A stretch of 5,028 nt of DNA from the NCBI GenBank assembly GCA_934654605.1, contig CAKUGH010000079.1, positions 1 to 5,028 on the forward strand. The letters run 5' to 3'. This document shows positions 1 through 5,028 of this stretch, one piece after another. The notes beneath the pieces are model-generated. The model made no database searches. It was given only the letters and a program-made list of their open reading frames with translations, and was not told the DNA's origin. A program made the translations under genes and the position numbers. The DNA is from an uncultured Collinsella sp. (lineage in GTDB: Bacteria; Actinomycetota; Coriobacteriia; Coriobacteriales; Coriobacteriaceae). Position 1 is the first letter of the stretch; the number at the start of each line of letters is the position of its first letter.

Positions 1-1428
1 GGCGCGGTGCACACGCTGTGGCACCCCATGCCCGGCCGCTTTAAAGACTATATCGCCATGCCCAAGGTCAATAACTACCAGTCGCTCCACACGACGGTTA
101 TCGGTCCCACGGCCCGCCCGCTCGAGATTCAGATTCGAACCTACGAGATGCACGAGCAGGCCGAGTACGGTATCGCCGCCCACTGGCTGTATAAAAAGTC
201 GGGCGGATCGTCTGCCTCCAAGACCAACGATGCCCAACGCCTGGACGACCAGATCAACTGGCTTAAGCACTCGCTCGACTGGGCTGCCTCCGACGAGATC
301 ACCGATGCCAAGGAATACCTGCATTCGCTGAAGGTCGACCTGTTCGACCAGGAGATCTTTGTCTTTACGCCCAAGGGCGAGGTCATGGCGCTCCGTGCCG
401 GCTCCACCCCGCTCGACTTTGCCTACGCCGTCCACACCGAGGTCGGAAACCACTGCGTGGGCGCCAAGATCAACGGTGCCGTGGCCCCGCTCACGCACGA
501 GATTAAGACGGGCGACCGCGTCGAGATTCTGACCAACAAGAGCTCAAAGCCGTCGCGCGACTGGCTCAAGATCGTCAAGACGCCTTCGGCCAAGTCCAAG
601 ATCCGTCGCTACTTTGCCGCCGCGACCAAGGACGACGATGCTGCCGCCGGTCGCGATATGCTGGCCAAGGACCTGCGCAAGCGCGGCTACGGCATCTCTA
701 CGCCGCGCTCGACGCGTGCACTCAATGCCGTGGCGGAGCAGCTGAACTTTAAGCAGCTCGAGGACCTGTTTGCGGCCGTCGGTGCCGGCAAGGTCGCCCC
801 GCGTGCCGTGGGCAACAAGGTCGAGCAAATCTTGGATCCCAAGCCCGAGGAGCAGCTCACCAAGGCCGAGGCCATCGCCGAGGTCGTGAAACAGCCTGCC
901 CGCGGCTCCAACCGCAAGCCGCAAAAGCGCGGCAAGAGCGCAAGCAACGGCATCATCGTCAAGGGCGAGAGCAACAGTGGTCTGCTGGTGCGTCTGGCAC
1001 ATTGCTGCAATCCCGTGACGGGTGACGATATCGTCGGCTTCATCACGCGTGGTCGCGGCGTCTCGGTGCATCGTGCCAACTGCCCCAACGTCAAGGGCCT
1101 TATGGAGCATCCCGAGCGTATGATCGACGTGGAGTGGGACGGCGCCGCCGACACCCTCTTCCAGGTCGAGATCGTGGTCGAGTGCCTGGACCGCATGGGC
1201 CTGCTCAAGGACGTCACCATCGCCATCGGCGATGCGGGCGGCAACATCCTTTCGGCTGCCACGTCGACCAACCGCGAGGGCATCGCAACGCTGCGCTTCA
1301 TGGTCGAGATTTCGGACGCGAGTGGCCTGGATCCGCTGCTGGCCTCTATCAGCAGCGTCGACTCGGTCTACGACGCTCGTCGTCTTATGCCCGGCGAGGG
1401 CGGAGCGCAACTCAAGCGCCGCGTGTAG
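1..1428 (+). CDS. rel: RelA/SpoT-family (p)ppGpp synthetase/hydrolase, 5'-truncated by window edge
   Basis: This is the C-terminal 475 residues of a long RSH protein, which makes and usually also degrades the stringent-response alarmone (p)ppGpp in the cytosol. The reading frame is open from base 1, so the start lies upstream; roughly 250-320 N-terminal residues (HD hydrolase and most of the synthetase) are probably missing compared with family members of about 730-790 residues. Visible in order: the synthetase tail with [11 protein letters not shown] and YQSLH (residues 12-30) and the [14 protein letters not shown] segment; a TGS domain (about 118-178, starting [11 protein letters not shown]); a helical region; a basic linker (about 297-316); a zinc-finger/conserved-cysteine domain with C335, C336, H357 and C361; and an ACT domain (about 387-470). 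The C-terminal half normally mediates ribosome sensing and autoregulation. Whether the hydrolase is active cannot be judged from here. The stop is TAG at 1426-1428, and the MBL hydrolase follows 86 bases later. Confidence 0.96.
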   Translation, partial: GAVHTLWHPMPGRFKDYIAMPKVNNYQSLHTTVIGPTARPLEIQIRTYEMHEQAEYGIAAHWLYKKSGGSSASKTNDAQRLDDQINWLKHSLDWAASDEITDAKEYLHSLKVDLFDQEIFVFTPKGEVMALRAGSTPLDFAYAVHTEVGNHCVGAKINGAVAPLTHEIKTGDRVEILTNKSSKPSRDWLKIVKTPSAKSKIRRYFAAATKDDDAAAGRDMLAKDLRKRGYGISTPRSTRALNAVAEQLNFKQLEDLFAAVGAGKVAPRAVGNKVEQILDPKPEEQLTKAEAIAEVVKQPARGSNRKPQKRGKSASNGIIVKGESNSGLLVRLAHCCNPVTGDDIVGFITRGRGVSVHRANCPNVKGLMEHPERMIDVEWDGAADTLFQVEIVVECLDRMGLLKDVTIAIGDAGGNILSAATSTNREGIATLRFMVEISDASGLDPLLASISSVDSVYDARRLMPGEGGAQLKRRV

Positions 1429-1461
1429 GTGCGAGAGTCTTGCAGCATCATAGATATTGGC

Positions 1462-1494
1462 TACGTTCGAGGCATCGTTTGGTGCCTCGACGTA
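1462..1494 (+). terminator. Strong hairpin between rel and the MBL gene; weak terminator or leader structure
   Basis: The arms at 1462-1474 and 1483-1494 pair over 12 bp (core CGAGGCA/TGCCTCG) with one bulged T at 1466/1467. A further C-G pair and a T-G wobble inside would leave a GTTT loop. Only three T residues follow (1495-1497), so it is a poor classical Rho-independent terminator. It ends 3 bases before the AGAAGG ribosome site of the next gene. It could attenuate transcription leaving rel, protect an mRNA end, or tune translation of the hydrolase. The pairing is seen directly; the role is inferred. Confidence 0.5.
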
Positions 1495-1514
1495 TTTAGA
1501 AGGAAAGTGTGCAT

Positions 1515-2198
1515 ATGGACGATACGACTTTGGACCTGACGCCCCGAGGCGCGGCTTCGATTGAGACGCTCGTCAACGGCCCGATTCAGACCAACAGTTA
1601 CGCCGTGATGTCGAATGACGAGTGCTTAATCGTCGATCCGGCGTGGGAGGGTGAGCGTCTTGTGGAGCATATTCGCACCGAACATCCTGGGGTACGCGTG
1701 CTCGGCGCTGTCTGCACGCACGGTCATGCCGACCATGTTGGCGGTGTTGCTGGGGTGCGGGCTGCCGTCGGCGAAGGCTGTCTGTATGAACTGTGCGCCA
1801 AGGACGTAGCGGTACCTCGTGCAAATATCGAGGAGCAGCGTGGCATGTGGGGCATCGAGACGCCCGATCCGGGTGAGCCGACCCGCCTGCTTGCCGAGGG
1901 CGATACGATCGAGATGGGCGACGTTTGCCTGCAAGTGATCGAGACGCCGGGGCATACGCCGGGCGGCATCGTCCTGTTCGCCGCAACTGAGCAGGGGAAC
2001 ATCGCTTTTGTGGGCGACACGCTTTTCCCGGGCAGCCATGGTCGTACCGATCTATCCGGCGGTGACGAGGCGGCGATTATGCGCTCGTTGTCCAAACTCG
2101 CCAAGGTTCTTCCGCCCGATACCGTTTGCTTGACGGGCCATGGCGATTCGACCACCGTCGCGCGTGAGCTCATGCAGAATCCGTTCATGCAGATGTAG
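1515..2198 (+). CDS. MBL-fold metallohydrolase, glyoxalase II-like (hydroxyacylglutathione hydrolase family)
   Basis: A 227-residue protein with the full dinuclear metal site of the metallo-beta-lactamase superfamily: the HGHADH motif (H69, H71, D73, H74), H147 in ETPGHTPGG, the bridging D168 in FVGDTLF and H209 in TGHGD. Its length matches single-domain YcbL-type glyoxalase II-like proteins, which lack the C-terminal substrate-binding region of classical glyoxalase II. It probably hydrolyses a thioester or similar ester in the cytosol; the true substrate is not visible. There is no signal peptide. I chose ATG 1515, since AAGGA at 1500-1504 lies 10 bases upstream; an in-frame GTG at 1509, two codons earlier, is possible but has only 4 bases of spacing. 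It lies downstream of rel on the same strand, a pairing seen in other Gram-positives, and no separate promoter is obvious, so co-transcription through the 1462-1494 hairpin is plausible. Exact specificity is uncertain, the fold assignment is firm. Confidence 0.92.
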   Translation: MDDTTLDLTPRGAASIETLVNGPIQTNSYAVMSNDECLIVDPAWEGERLVEHIRTEHPGVRVLGAVCTHGHADHVGGVAGVRAAVGEGCLYELCAKDVAVPRANIEEQRGMWGIETPDPGEPTRLLAEGDTIEMGDVCLQVIETPGHTPGGIVLFAATEQGNIAFVGDTLFPGSHGRTDLSGGDEAAIMRSLSKLAKVLPPDTVCLTGHGDSTTVARELMQNPFMQM

Positions 2199-2220
2199 GT
2201 TCGAAGTCGTCTTTCGAATC
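2198..2220 (+). other. Small hairpin at the stop codon of the MBL gene
   Basis: TTCGAA at 2200-2205 pairs with TTCGAA at 2213-2218 across a 7-base loop, with one wobble and one G-C pair adding to the base and reaching the last base of the stop codon. No T-run follows directly; the nearest is TTTT at 2247-2250. It may help end the transcript, but it is not a convincing terminator on its own. Confidence 0.25.
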
Positions 2221-2279
2221 ACGAAGACCGCTCAATCGTCAAGTAATTTTCCCCAACGGGTCGATTCTGTGGGGCAAAC

Positions 2280-2294
2280 GGTCAAAATTTGTCC
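2280..2294. promoter_or_regulatory. Candidate operator: 15-bp dyad upstream of the aldolase promoter
   Basis: GGTCAAAATTTGTCC is a near-perfect inverted repeat with 7-base half-sites around one central base and one mismatched pair (T2282 against T2292). It is centred about 60 bases upstream of the proposed -10 box of the aldolase gene, a position typical of activator sites. No regulator is identified; the symmetry is seen, the function is inferred. Confidence 0.3.
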
Positions 2295-2306
2295 AATCGG
2301 ATGATA

Positions 2307-2327
2307 TTCGTGAACAAACGAACGTTT
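2307..2327. promoter_or_regulatory. Overlapping dyads at the -35 region of the aldolase promoter
   Basis: Two small inverted repeats overlap here. TTCGT (2307-2311) faces ACGAA (2318-2322), and AAACG (2316-2320) faces CGTTT (2323-2327) with a 2-base centre. The second runs into the proposed -35 hexamer at 2325-2330, so a bound protein could block or modulate RNA polymerase. Short dyads occur by chance in A/T-rich gaps, so confidence is low. Confidence 0.25.
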
Positions 2328-2352
2328 ATGCTGCGGTATGCCGTGGTAAAAT
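2325..2352 (+). promoter_or_regulatory. Probable extended -10 promoter for the aldolase gene
   Basis: The -10 box TAAAAT (2347-2352) matches the consensus at 5 of 6 bases and is preceded by TG plus one base (2344-2346), the extended -10 signature. A weak -35 candidate TTTATG (2325-2330) sits 16 bases upstream. Transcription would begin near 2358-2360 and give a leader of about 33 bases before ATG 2393, carrying AGGAGG at 2379-2384. Extended -10 promoters tolerate a weak -35, which fits. Confidence 0.6.
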
Positions 2353-2392
2353 CACAGGCGTTATCGGAGCAACCTTACAGGAGGTTTCTTTT

Positions 2393-3259
2393 ATGCTCGT
2401 CAACGCAGCAGACATGCTCAAGAAGGCCGAGGCCGGCAAGTACGCTCTCGGTGCCTTCAACACCAACAACCTCGAGTGGACCCTGGCTATTCTCCAGGCC
2501 GCCGAGGAGGCCAAGTCTCCGCTGATCCTTCAGTGCACCGCTGGTGCCGCTAAGTGGATGGGCGGTTTCAAGGTCTGCGCCGACATGGTCAAGGCTGCCG
2601 TCGAGGCCACGGGCGTTACCGTTCCCGTCGCCCTTCACCTCGATCATGGTTCTTACGAGGACTGCTTCAAGTGCATCGAGGCCGGCTTCACGTCCATCAT
2701 GTATGACGGCTCTCACGAGGAGACCTTCCAGCTTAACCTCGACCGCACCAAGGAGCTCGTTGAGCTTGCCCACTCCAAGGGCATGTCCATCGAGGCCGAG
2801 GTTGGCGGCATCGGCGGCACCGAGGACGGCGTGACCTCCAACGGCGAGCTCGCTGACCCCGCTGAGTGCAAGCAGATTGCCGACCTGGGCGTTGACTTCC
2901 TCGCCTGCGGCATCGGCAACATCCACGGCGTGTATCCCGCCGACTGGGCCGGCCTTTCCTTCGAGCGTCTTGGCGAGATCAAGGCCGAGACCGGCGACCT
3001 GCCCCTCGTTCTGCACGGTGGCACCGGTATCCCCGAGGATCAGATCAAGAAGGCCATCTCCCTGGGCATCTCCAAGATCAACGTCAACACCGACCTGCAG
3101 CTCGTCTTCGCCAAGGGCGTCCGCGAGTACATCGAGGCTGGCAAGGATCAGCAGGGCAAGGGCTTTGACCCCCGCAAGCTCCTCAAGCCTGGTCGCGACA
3201 ACATCGTTGCCCGCACCAAGGAGCTCATGGAGGAGTTTGGCTCCGTCAACAAGGCGTAA
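2393..3259 (+). CDS. fba: Class II (zinc-dependent) fructose-bisphosphate aldolase
   Basis: A 288-residue TIM-barrel enzyme that reversibly cleaves fructose 1,6-bisphosphate to dihydroxyacetone phosphate and glyceraldehyde 3-phosphate in glycolysis and gluconeogenesis. Catalytic features are complete: D84 (proton transfer) and zinc ligand H85 in LHLDHG, the glutamate pair E134/E136 in IEAEVGG, zinc ligand H178 in GNIHGVYP, zinc ligand H208 in LHGGTG with its phosphate-binding glycines, and NVNTD at 230-234 for substrate binding. The length fits the short FbaA-like form. Tagatose-bisphosphate aldolases (GatY/KbaY) share this fold and size, and could not be excluded from motifs alone, but no galactitol or tagatose genes are nearby. 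ATG 2393 has a perfect AGGAGG (2379-2384) 8 bases upstream. The gene uses a narrow set of C/G-ending codons (AAG, GAG, GGC, CTC, GTC), as expected for a very highly expressed gene. It has its own promoter and is followed by a long hairpin. Confidence 0.95.
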   Translation: MLVNAADMLKKAEAGKYALGAFNTNNLEWTLAILQAAEEAKSPLILQCTAGAAKWMGGFKVCADMVKAAVEATGVTVPVALHLDHGSYEDCFKCIEAGFTSIMYDGSHEETFQLNLDRTKELVELAHSKGMSIEAEVGGIGGTEDGVTSNGELADPAECKQIADLGVDFLACGIGNIHGVYPADWAGLSFERLGEIKAETGDLPLVLHGGTGIPEDQIKKAISLGISKINVNTDLQLVFAKGVREYIEAGKDQQGKGFDPRKLLKPGRDNIVARTKELMEEFGSVNKA

Positions 3260-3279
3260 GCGTCGCTAAACTTCCCGCC

Positions 3280-3371
3280 GGAAGCCCCGTCCCCCTACAC
3301 TGTTTCCTTTGCGCTCACCTGGCTTCGCCAGAAGTCGCGCCAAGGAAACAGTTCCGGGGGACGGGGCTTCC
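3280..3371. repeat. 92-nt long imperfect palindrome; REP/MITE-like element and/or terminator of fba
   Basis: A large stem-loop starts 20 bases after the aldolase stop. The outer stem is 16 perfect base pairs (3280-3295 with 3356-3371; core GAAGCCCCGTCCCCC). Then come a 3x3 internal loop (3296-3298 against 3353-3355), a second perfect 11-bp stem (3299-3309 with 3342-3352; ACTGTTTCCTT), a 4-bp GCGC stem (3311-3314 with 3337-3340), and an apical CTGGC-TTC-GCCAG hairpin (3319-3331). About 36 pairs in total. Flanking TAAAC (3266-3270 region) and GTTTA (3375-3379) extend the symmetry loosely. Only a broken T-run follows (TTCGTTT), so termination is possible but not classical. The long arms with GTCCCC/GGGGAC motifs resemble dispersed palindromic elements of bacterial chromosomes; copy number cannot be seen in this window. 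Confidence 0.75.
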
Positions 3372-3447
3372 TTCGTTTAACGCCGCAGGGTTACGGGGCT
3401 GAGATAATTTAATAGCTACCGTTCAGCGGTGTTTGGGGGCTCCTTGG

Positions 3448-3476
3448 TTGGGGCTTTGTTTTTGTGTCGGTACAAT
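3448..3476 (+). promoter_or_regulatory. Probable promoter for the transglutaminase-like gene
   Basis: TACAAT (3471-3476) matches the -10 consensus at 5 of 6 bases, and TTGGGG (3448-3453) is a half-matching -35 at the ideal 17-base spacing. Transcription would start near 3483, leaving about 27 bases of leader before ATG 3510. An alternative -10, GATAAT (3403-3408), lies further upstream but has only a poorly spaced -35 partner. The placement argues that the GTG at 3429 is not the start of the protein. Confidence 0.5.
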
Positions 3477-3509
3477 GGGTTCAGTTTGTCGTTTGATGTG
3501 GGAGTGGTT

Positions 3510-4943
3510 ATGGCTGTTGTTGATGTGTTGCCTTCGGACGGGAAGGTTGTTACTGAGGGTCCTGTTGGGTGCTCTGTTGATGTTTGCTGTGATGACTTTC
3601 GTCATCTCGATATTGGATTGCCGCCGGAGATTCTTCGTCTCAAGGATGCCGGGTATCTGACACAGGCTGTTGCAGCTTGTGATCGGCTCTTGGAGCAGAA
3701 TCCTGAGCCTTCGCTGGCTGCTTGTGTTCGTGCCGAGCGGTATCGCATGCTTGAGACTCCGCTTCATTTTTCGGTGTCGCGCGATCAGGCCATTGCGATG
3801 ATTCGCGAGGAGTGGCCTGAGTTTACCGCGGAACAGTTCGACGACTTGATTGATCGTAAGCGTACTGACTGGCGCTTTATCGATGGCGAGCTGTTTGTTC
3901 TCGATAACTTCCTCGATTCGCTTCGCGTGTATCCCAAGGAGGTTCCGGGCTTGCGTCCCGATCCTGCGGACGGCTTAGCGCTGCGCAACCAAATGCTCAA
4001 GGAGATGGAGTCGCAAAACGGGTTGACTCGCGTCATCACGCTTAAGGCGTCCGTGTCTGTCCCTGGGGCTTTGGAGGGGGAGACCGTTCGCGCTTGGCTT
4101 CCCGTCGCGGCTGCCTGCCGCCAACAGTCTCAGGTCGAGATTCTCGATATGACGTCGGAGGGCACCGTTGCTTCTGAAGACGTTTCGGCTCGTACTGCCT
4201 CGTGGACATCTTCGACTGAGCGTTCATTCTCGGTGACCTATCGCTATCACATCGATGCCGCCTATTGCGACGTCTATGGGGGTACGCTTCCGTCTCATCC
4301 GTGCATGGACACGCCGCTGCCCGAGGACACTTCCGAGGACCGTCCGCACATTGCGTTTACGCCGTATCTGCAGCAGCTGACGGAGCGTGTCATTGACGGG
4401 CTCGAGGATCCGCTCGATCGTGCCCGTGCTATCTACGATTACCTGACGCAGCATATCGACTATCGCTATCAGCCGCCGTATCTGCTTTTGGGCTCTATTG
4501 CCGATGACTGTGCACATTCGCTCCGCGGCGATTGCGGCGTTATGGCGCTCACGTTTATCACCATGTGCCGCATTGCGGGCGTTCCTGCCTGTTGGCAGAG
4601 TGGCCTGTATGTTGAACCGGATTCGGTGGGGCCGCACGATTGGGCAGAGTTCTATACGCCGCAGACCGGTTGGCTCAACGCCGACGTATCGTTTGGCTCC
4701 TCGGCGCGCAGGATGGGGGAGGAGTGGCGTCGTCGTCACTACTTTGGCAACCTCGATCCATGGCGCATGGTGGCAAACAATCGGTTCCAGGCCGAGTTTG
4801 AGCCGGCTTTCGACGGCATGCGCGAGGACCCCTACGACAATCAGATGGGCGAGGTCTCAGTCGACGGTCGCGGATGCCGTCAGCGTGAGATGCTCCGTAC
4901 AGTCGAACTCATCGAAATGCTCGAAGTTCCATTTTCGGACTAA
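3510..4943 (+). CDS. Transglutaminase-like domain protein, cytosolic, function unknown
   Basis: A 477-residue protein with a papain-like transglutaminase core. The catalytic triad is C342 in RGDCGVMALTF, H376 in GPHDWAEFY and D392 in NADVSFG, with spacings (34 and 16 residues) normal for the family. Ahead of it are a helical N-terminal region (about 35-145) with an acidic, aromatic motif set (EEWPEFT, DWRFIDGE) found in some bacterial homologues, and a probable beta-rich domain (about 170-260). The C-terminus carries DPYDNQMGEV and a short helix. No signal peptide or membrane segment is seen. Bacterial members may act as proteases, amidases or crosslinking enzymes; the substrate is unknown. 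ATG 3510 is preferred: GGAG at 3501-3504 lies 5 bases upstream and the -10 box at 3471 sits inside any longer form. An upstream in-frame GTG at 3429 would add 27 residues. Codon choice is more T-ending than in rel and the aldolase, suggesting lower expression or a different history. Confidence 0.87.
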   Translation: MAVVDVLPSDGKVVTEGPVGCSVDVCCDDFRHLDIGLPPEILRLKDAGYLTQAVAACDRLLEQNPEPSLAACVRAERYRMLETPLHFSVSRDQAIAMIREEWPEFTAEQFDDLIDRKRTDWRFIDGELFVLDNFLDSLRVYPKEVPGLRPDPADGLALRNQMLKEMESQNGLTRVITLKASVSVPGALEGETVRAWLPVAAACRQQSQVEILDMTSEGTVASEDVSARTASWTSSTERSFSVTYRYHIDAAYCDVYGGTLPSHPCMDTPLPEDTSEDRPHIAFTPYLQQLTERVIDGLEDPLDRARAIYDYLTQHIDYRYQPPYLLLGSIADDCAHSLRGDCGVMALTFITMCRIAGVPACWQSGLYVEPDSVGPHDWAEFYTPQTGWLNADVSFGSSARRMGEEWRRRHYFGNLDPWRMVANNRFQAEFEPAFDGMREDPYDNQMGEVSVDGRGCRQREMLRTVELIEMLEVPFSD

Positions 4944-4964
4944 TCAACAGAAAGCTGTGATAAA
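4936..4964 (+). promoter_or_regulatory. Possible weak promoter for the tRNA-Leu
   Basis: GATAAA (4959-4964) matches the -10 consensus at 4 of 6 bases and is preceded by TGT, giving an extended -10 look. CGGACT (4936-4941), overlapping the end of the preceding gene, is a poor -35 at 17-base spacing. Initiation near 4971 would leave about 12 bases before the mature tRNA. No terminator is seen between the two genes, so read-through from upstream is the alternative. Confidence 0.27.
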
Positions 4965-4982
4965 CTAACTCACGCATTACGT

Positions 4983-5028
4983 GCCCGAGTGGCGGAATTG
5001 GCAGACGCAGTGGACTCAAAATCCACCG
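4983..5028 (+). tRNA. tRNA-Leu (anticodon CAA), 3' half beyond the window
   Basis: The acceptor 5' strand GCCCGAG (4983-4989) is followed by T8 and G9, then a D-arm reading GCGGAATTGGCAGACGC, the characteristic form of bacterial tRNA-Leu. The anticodon stem GTGGA (5010-5014) pairs with TCCAC (5022-5026) around loop CTCAAAA, so the anticodon is CAA (5017-5019), reading the UUG codon. The variable arm, T arm and acceptor 3' strand lie past the window end; a class II tRNA of about 85 bases is expected. Whether CCA is encoded cannot be seen. Confidence 0.95.

Noticed and set aside
1..30. Apparent lack of the rel N-terminus as a truncation or pseudogene
   Set aside because: The frame is open to base 1 and starts in the middle of the synthetase domain, so the window edge explains the loss.
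544..1410. Long open frame (288 codons) on the - strand antisense to rel
   Set aside because: The + strand carries clear TGS, zinc-finger and ACT domains over the same bases; the antisense product is low-complexity and shows no recognisable domain. Long antisense frames are common opposite GC-rich genes.
2251..2274. CCCCA/TGGGG inverted repeat as a terminator or riboswitch
   Set aside because: Only 5 base pairs close a 14-base loop and no T-run follows; too weak to support a named feature.
2375..3016. 213-codon open frame on the - strand antisense to the aldolase
   Set aside because: It is an artefact of the narrow codon set (GAG, CTC, GCC) used on the + strand; no domain and no plausible ribosome site was seen.
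4224..4739. 171-codon open frame on the - strand opposite the transglutaminase core
   Set aside because: It overlaps the catalytic triad region of a well-supported gene, is rich in arginine and isoleucine from reverse reading of common codons, and lacks recognisable motifs.
4947..4958. ACAG-AAAG-CTGT mini-hairpin after the transglutaminase-like gene as a terminator
   Set aside because: Four base pairs and no T-run; it also overlaps the candidate tRNA promoter.
4983..5028. tRNA-Leu as an integration (att) site for a mobile element
   Set aside because: The 3' end, where such sites normally lie, is outside the window, and no integrase or duplicated tRNA fragment is seen inside it.

Overview
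The window looks like ordinary chromosome from a moderately GC-rich Gram-positive bacterium. My best guess is a Coriobacteriia member such as Collinsella. This is an inference from codon preference, strong AGGAGG-type ribosome sites and general protein resemblance; no marker gene here proves it. All genes found lie on the + strand and I see no transposase, integrase, phage gene or CRISPR array.

Layout: (1) 1-1428, the C-terminal two thirds of a long RelA/SpoT-type (p)ppGpp enzyme, cut by the window edge. (2) 1429-1514, a short gap with a strong hairpin. (3) 1515-2198, a complete metallo-beta-lactamase-fold hydrolase of the glyoxalase II-like kind. (4) 2199-2392, a regulatory gap holding a good extended -10 promoter and several dyads. 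(5) 2393-3259, a complete class II fructose-bisphosphate aldolase. (6) 3260-3509, a 250-base gap dominated by a 92-nt long imperfect palindrome, followed by a G+T-rich leader with a probable promoter. (7) 3510-4943, a complete cytosolic transglutaminase-like protein of unknown role. (8) 4983-5028, the 5' half of a tRNA-Leu with anticodon CAA, cut by the window end.

The genes do not form one pathway. Rel followed by an MBL hydrolase is a neighbourhood known from many Gram-positive genomes, where dtd and hisS/aspS often accompany it; here dtd is absent from the gap and a glycolytic gene with its own promoter follows instead. The aldolase is a highly expressed central-metabolism enzyme, with strong promoter, strong ribosome site and uniform codon choice. 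The transglutaminase-like gene has a different base composition and its own promoter, and appears to be an independent unit ahead of the tRNA.

I did not find a convincing undescribed system. The items most worth a second look are the 92-nt palindrome after the aldolase (possibly a REP/MITE-like element or a strong mRNA 3' end), the extreme G+T-rich stretch around 3421-3540, the hairpin directly in front of the MBL ribosome site, and the uncharacterised transglutaminase-like protein.
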